The notes under the pieces: model-generated
Database searches by the model: none
What the model was told of the DNA's origin: nothing
What the model saw: only the letters and a program-made list of their open reading frames with translations
Source of the DNA: Lachnospiraceae bacterium
GTDB taxonomy: Bacteria; Bacillota; Clostridia; Lachnospirales; Lachnospiraceae
NCBI GenBank assembly: GCA_015057425.1
Contig: SVEL01000001.1
Span: forward strand, 1 to 64,000
Direction: 5' to 3'
DNA: 64,000 nt
Position numbers and translations under genes: made by a program
Part shown: piece by piece, positions 63,075 through 64,000 of the stretch
Layout: each line of letters opens with the position of its first letter
Numbering within the stretch: the first letter of the stretch is position 1

Positions 63075-63794
63075 CTATATTTCTACAATTACCACTGATA
63101 TATTATCTTTTCCGCCGTTTTCGTTGGCTGCATTTATCAGTGCATGTGTCTTATCATCTACACTTGTATTTGACAAAACAATTTCTTTTATCTTGTCATC
63201 TTCAATCATATTTGTCAGACCGTCTGAGCACATAAGTATATAATCGCCCTTCTTGTACTGAACTTCAAAATAATCAGCAAGTATTTCCTGTTCTACACCT
63301 ATTGCTCTTGTAATTATATTTTTCTTTTCGTGATTACGTGCTTCTTCTTTAGGAATCTCCCCTAATGAAACCATTTCTTCAACATATGAATGATCTCTTG
63401 TAATCTGATGAATTTCATCATCTATAAAGTACAGTCTGGAATCGCCCACATTGGCAATATATACTGCTTTTTCAGTAATGGTCGCCATTACCATAGTCGT
63501 TCCCATACCTTCACAGCCTTCATCTTTTACTGCCTTTTCGACAACAGCTTCATTGGCCTTTTCGACTGCCTCCTGCATTATAGAAAACGGGTCTTTTTCC
63601 TTGGAACTTTTTATTTTCTTGACTGCAGCTTCAACTGCGCTCTTTGATGCAATTTCACCTGCTTTGTGTCCACCCATTCCATCAGCAACTATAAATAAAT
63701 TTGGGAGTTTACCGACTGACTTTAAAGTTTCGAAAACATAATCCTGATTTGATGATCTTTTAATACCGATATTTGTTTCAGCAAATGCTTTCAT
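63075..63794 (-). CDS. prpC: PP2C-type Ser/Thr phosphatase, partner of PrkC
   Basis: ADGMGGHKAGE, NVGDSRLYFIDD and MCSDGLTNMIEDD carry the metal-binding Asp residues of PP2C phosphatases. It removes phosphates put on by PrkC. Length 239 aa is typical of the Stp/PrpC form. Its ATG overlaps the end of rlmN by 17 bases, and prkC follows 37 bp later. Confidence 0.96.
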   Translation of the reverse strand: MKAFAETNIGIKRSSNQDYVFETLKSVGKLPNLFIVADGMGGHKAGEIASKSAVEAAVKKIKSSKEKDPFSIMQEAVEKANEAVVEKAVKDEGCEGMGTTMVMATITEKAVYIANVGDSRLYFIDDEIHQITRDHSYVEEMVSLGEIPKEEARNHEKKNIITRAIGVEQEILADYFEVQYKKGDYILMCSDGLTNMIEDDKIKEIVLSNTSVDDKTHALINAANENGGKDNISVVIVEI

Positions 63795-64000
63795 TTTCTC
63801 CCTCCTTTTCTTTAAGTATCTTTTCTGCCTTTTCTTTATCGTAATAGCTTTTTCTCAATTGTCCACAGGCACCCTGAATATCTCTGCCCATTTCTCTTCT
63901 AATAGTAACATTTATTCTATATTTTTCAAGATAATTTTTGAAATTTTCAACATCCTTCTTGATTGTCTGTTTATAATCTCTTTCTTTTATGGGATTTACA
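63778..64000 (-). CDS. rlmN: 23S rRNA m2A2503 methyltransferase, C-terminal part
   Basis: A frame entering from the right edge reads NPIKERDYKQTI, then NVTIRREMGRDIQGACGQLR and ends at TGA 63778-63780. This is the C-terminal end of radical-SAM RlmN, including the Cys that forms the methyl thioether in GACGQL. The radical-SAM core lies outside the window. It overlaps prpC by 17 bases, the usual gene order. Confidence 0.93.
   Translation of the reverse strand, partial: VNPIKERDYKQTIKKDVENFKNYLEKYRINVTIRREMGRDIQGACGQLRKSYYDKEKAEKILKEKEGENESIC

Overview
The window looks like the chromosome of a low-GC Gram-positive Clostridia, most likely a Lachnospiraceae gut or rumen bacterium. The reasons are the AT-rich intergenic DNA, the PolC-type replicase, the division cluster order mraZ-rsmH-ftsL-PBP-PBP-ftsW-murA-ftsQ-ftsZ, the PASTA kinase locus rlmN-prpC-prkC-rsgA-rpe, and strong AGGAGG ribosome sites. 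The genus cannot be fixed from the sequence alone. Almost all genes lie on the minus strand; ychF and an Rpn-type nuclease gene are the main plus-strand exceptions.

Layout. 1-1.87 kb is accessory: the end of an IS3-family transposase, two small secreted-peptide genes and a membrane protein, with two diverged copies of a long upstream region rich in 21-bp-phased repeats. 1.87-6.2 kb is a MarR-regulated heterodimeric ABC exporter. 6.3-22 kb is a housekeeping block: polC, ispG, rseP, dxr, cdsA, uppS, frr, pyrH, a bactofilin, a polysaccharide deacetylase, tyrA and aroF. 22.2-32.7 kb is the division and cell wall cluster. It is headed by an autoregulatory MraZ operator, and further upstream lie four copies of an unexplained 31-bp element. 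lgt and ychF follow in divergent orientation. 35.8-41 kb is accessory: HicAB, an Rpn gene with an internal start, remnants of other rpn genes, an SseB-like gene and small membrane or lipoproteins.

41-58 kb is the most interesting region. It holds a large secreted surface protein; a seven-gene operon with four LPLAT-fold acyltransferases, two acyl-adenylate/CoA ligases and a PduL phosphotransacylase; an LRR surface protein; and a signalling set of two LytTR response regulators plus two complementary, individually incomplete AgrC-like kinases. Three promoters in this region share one architecture: two TTTTGACA-like octamers exactly 21 bp apart, then 28 or 29 bp, then the -10 box. They drive the surface protein, the acyltransferase operon and the first LytTR regulator itself. 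The simplest reading is an autoregulated LytTR system that controls lipid or envelope remodelling and a cell-surface protein. That function is inference; the repeats and the split kinase motifs are visible in the sequence.

57.8-64 kb returns to housekeeping: a GGDEF cyclase, rpe, rsgA, prkC, prpC and the 3' end of rlmN, which runs off the right edge. I saw no rRNA, tRNA, CRISPR array or recognisable riboswitch.
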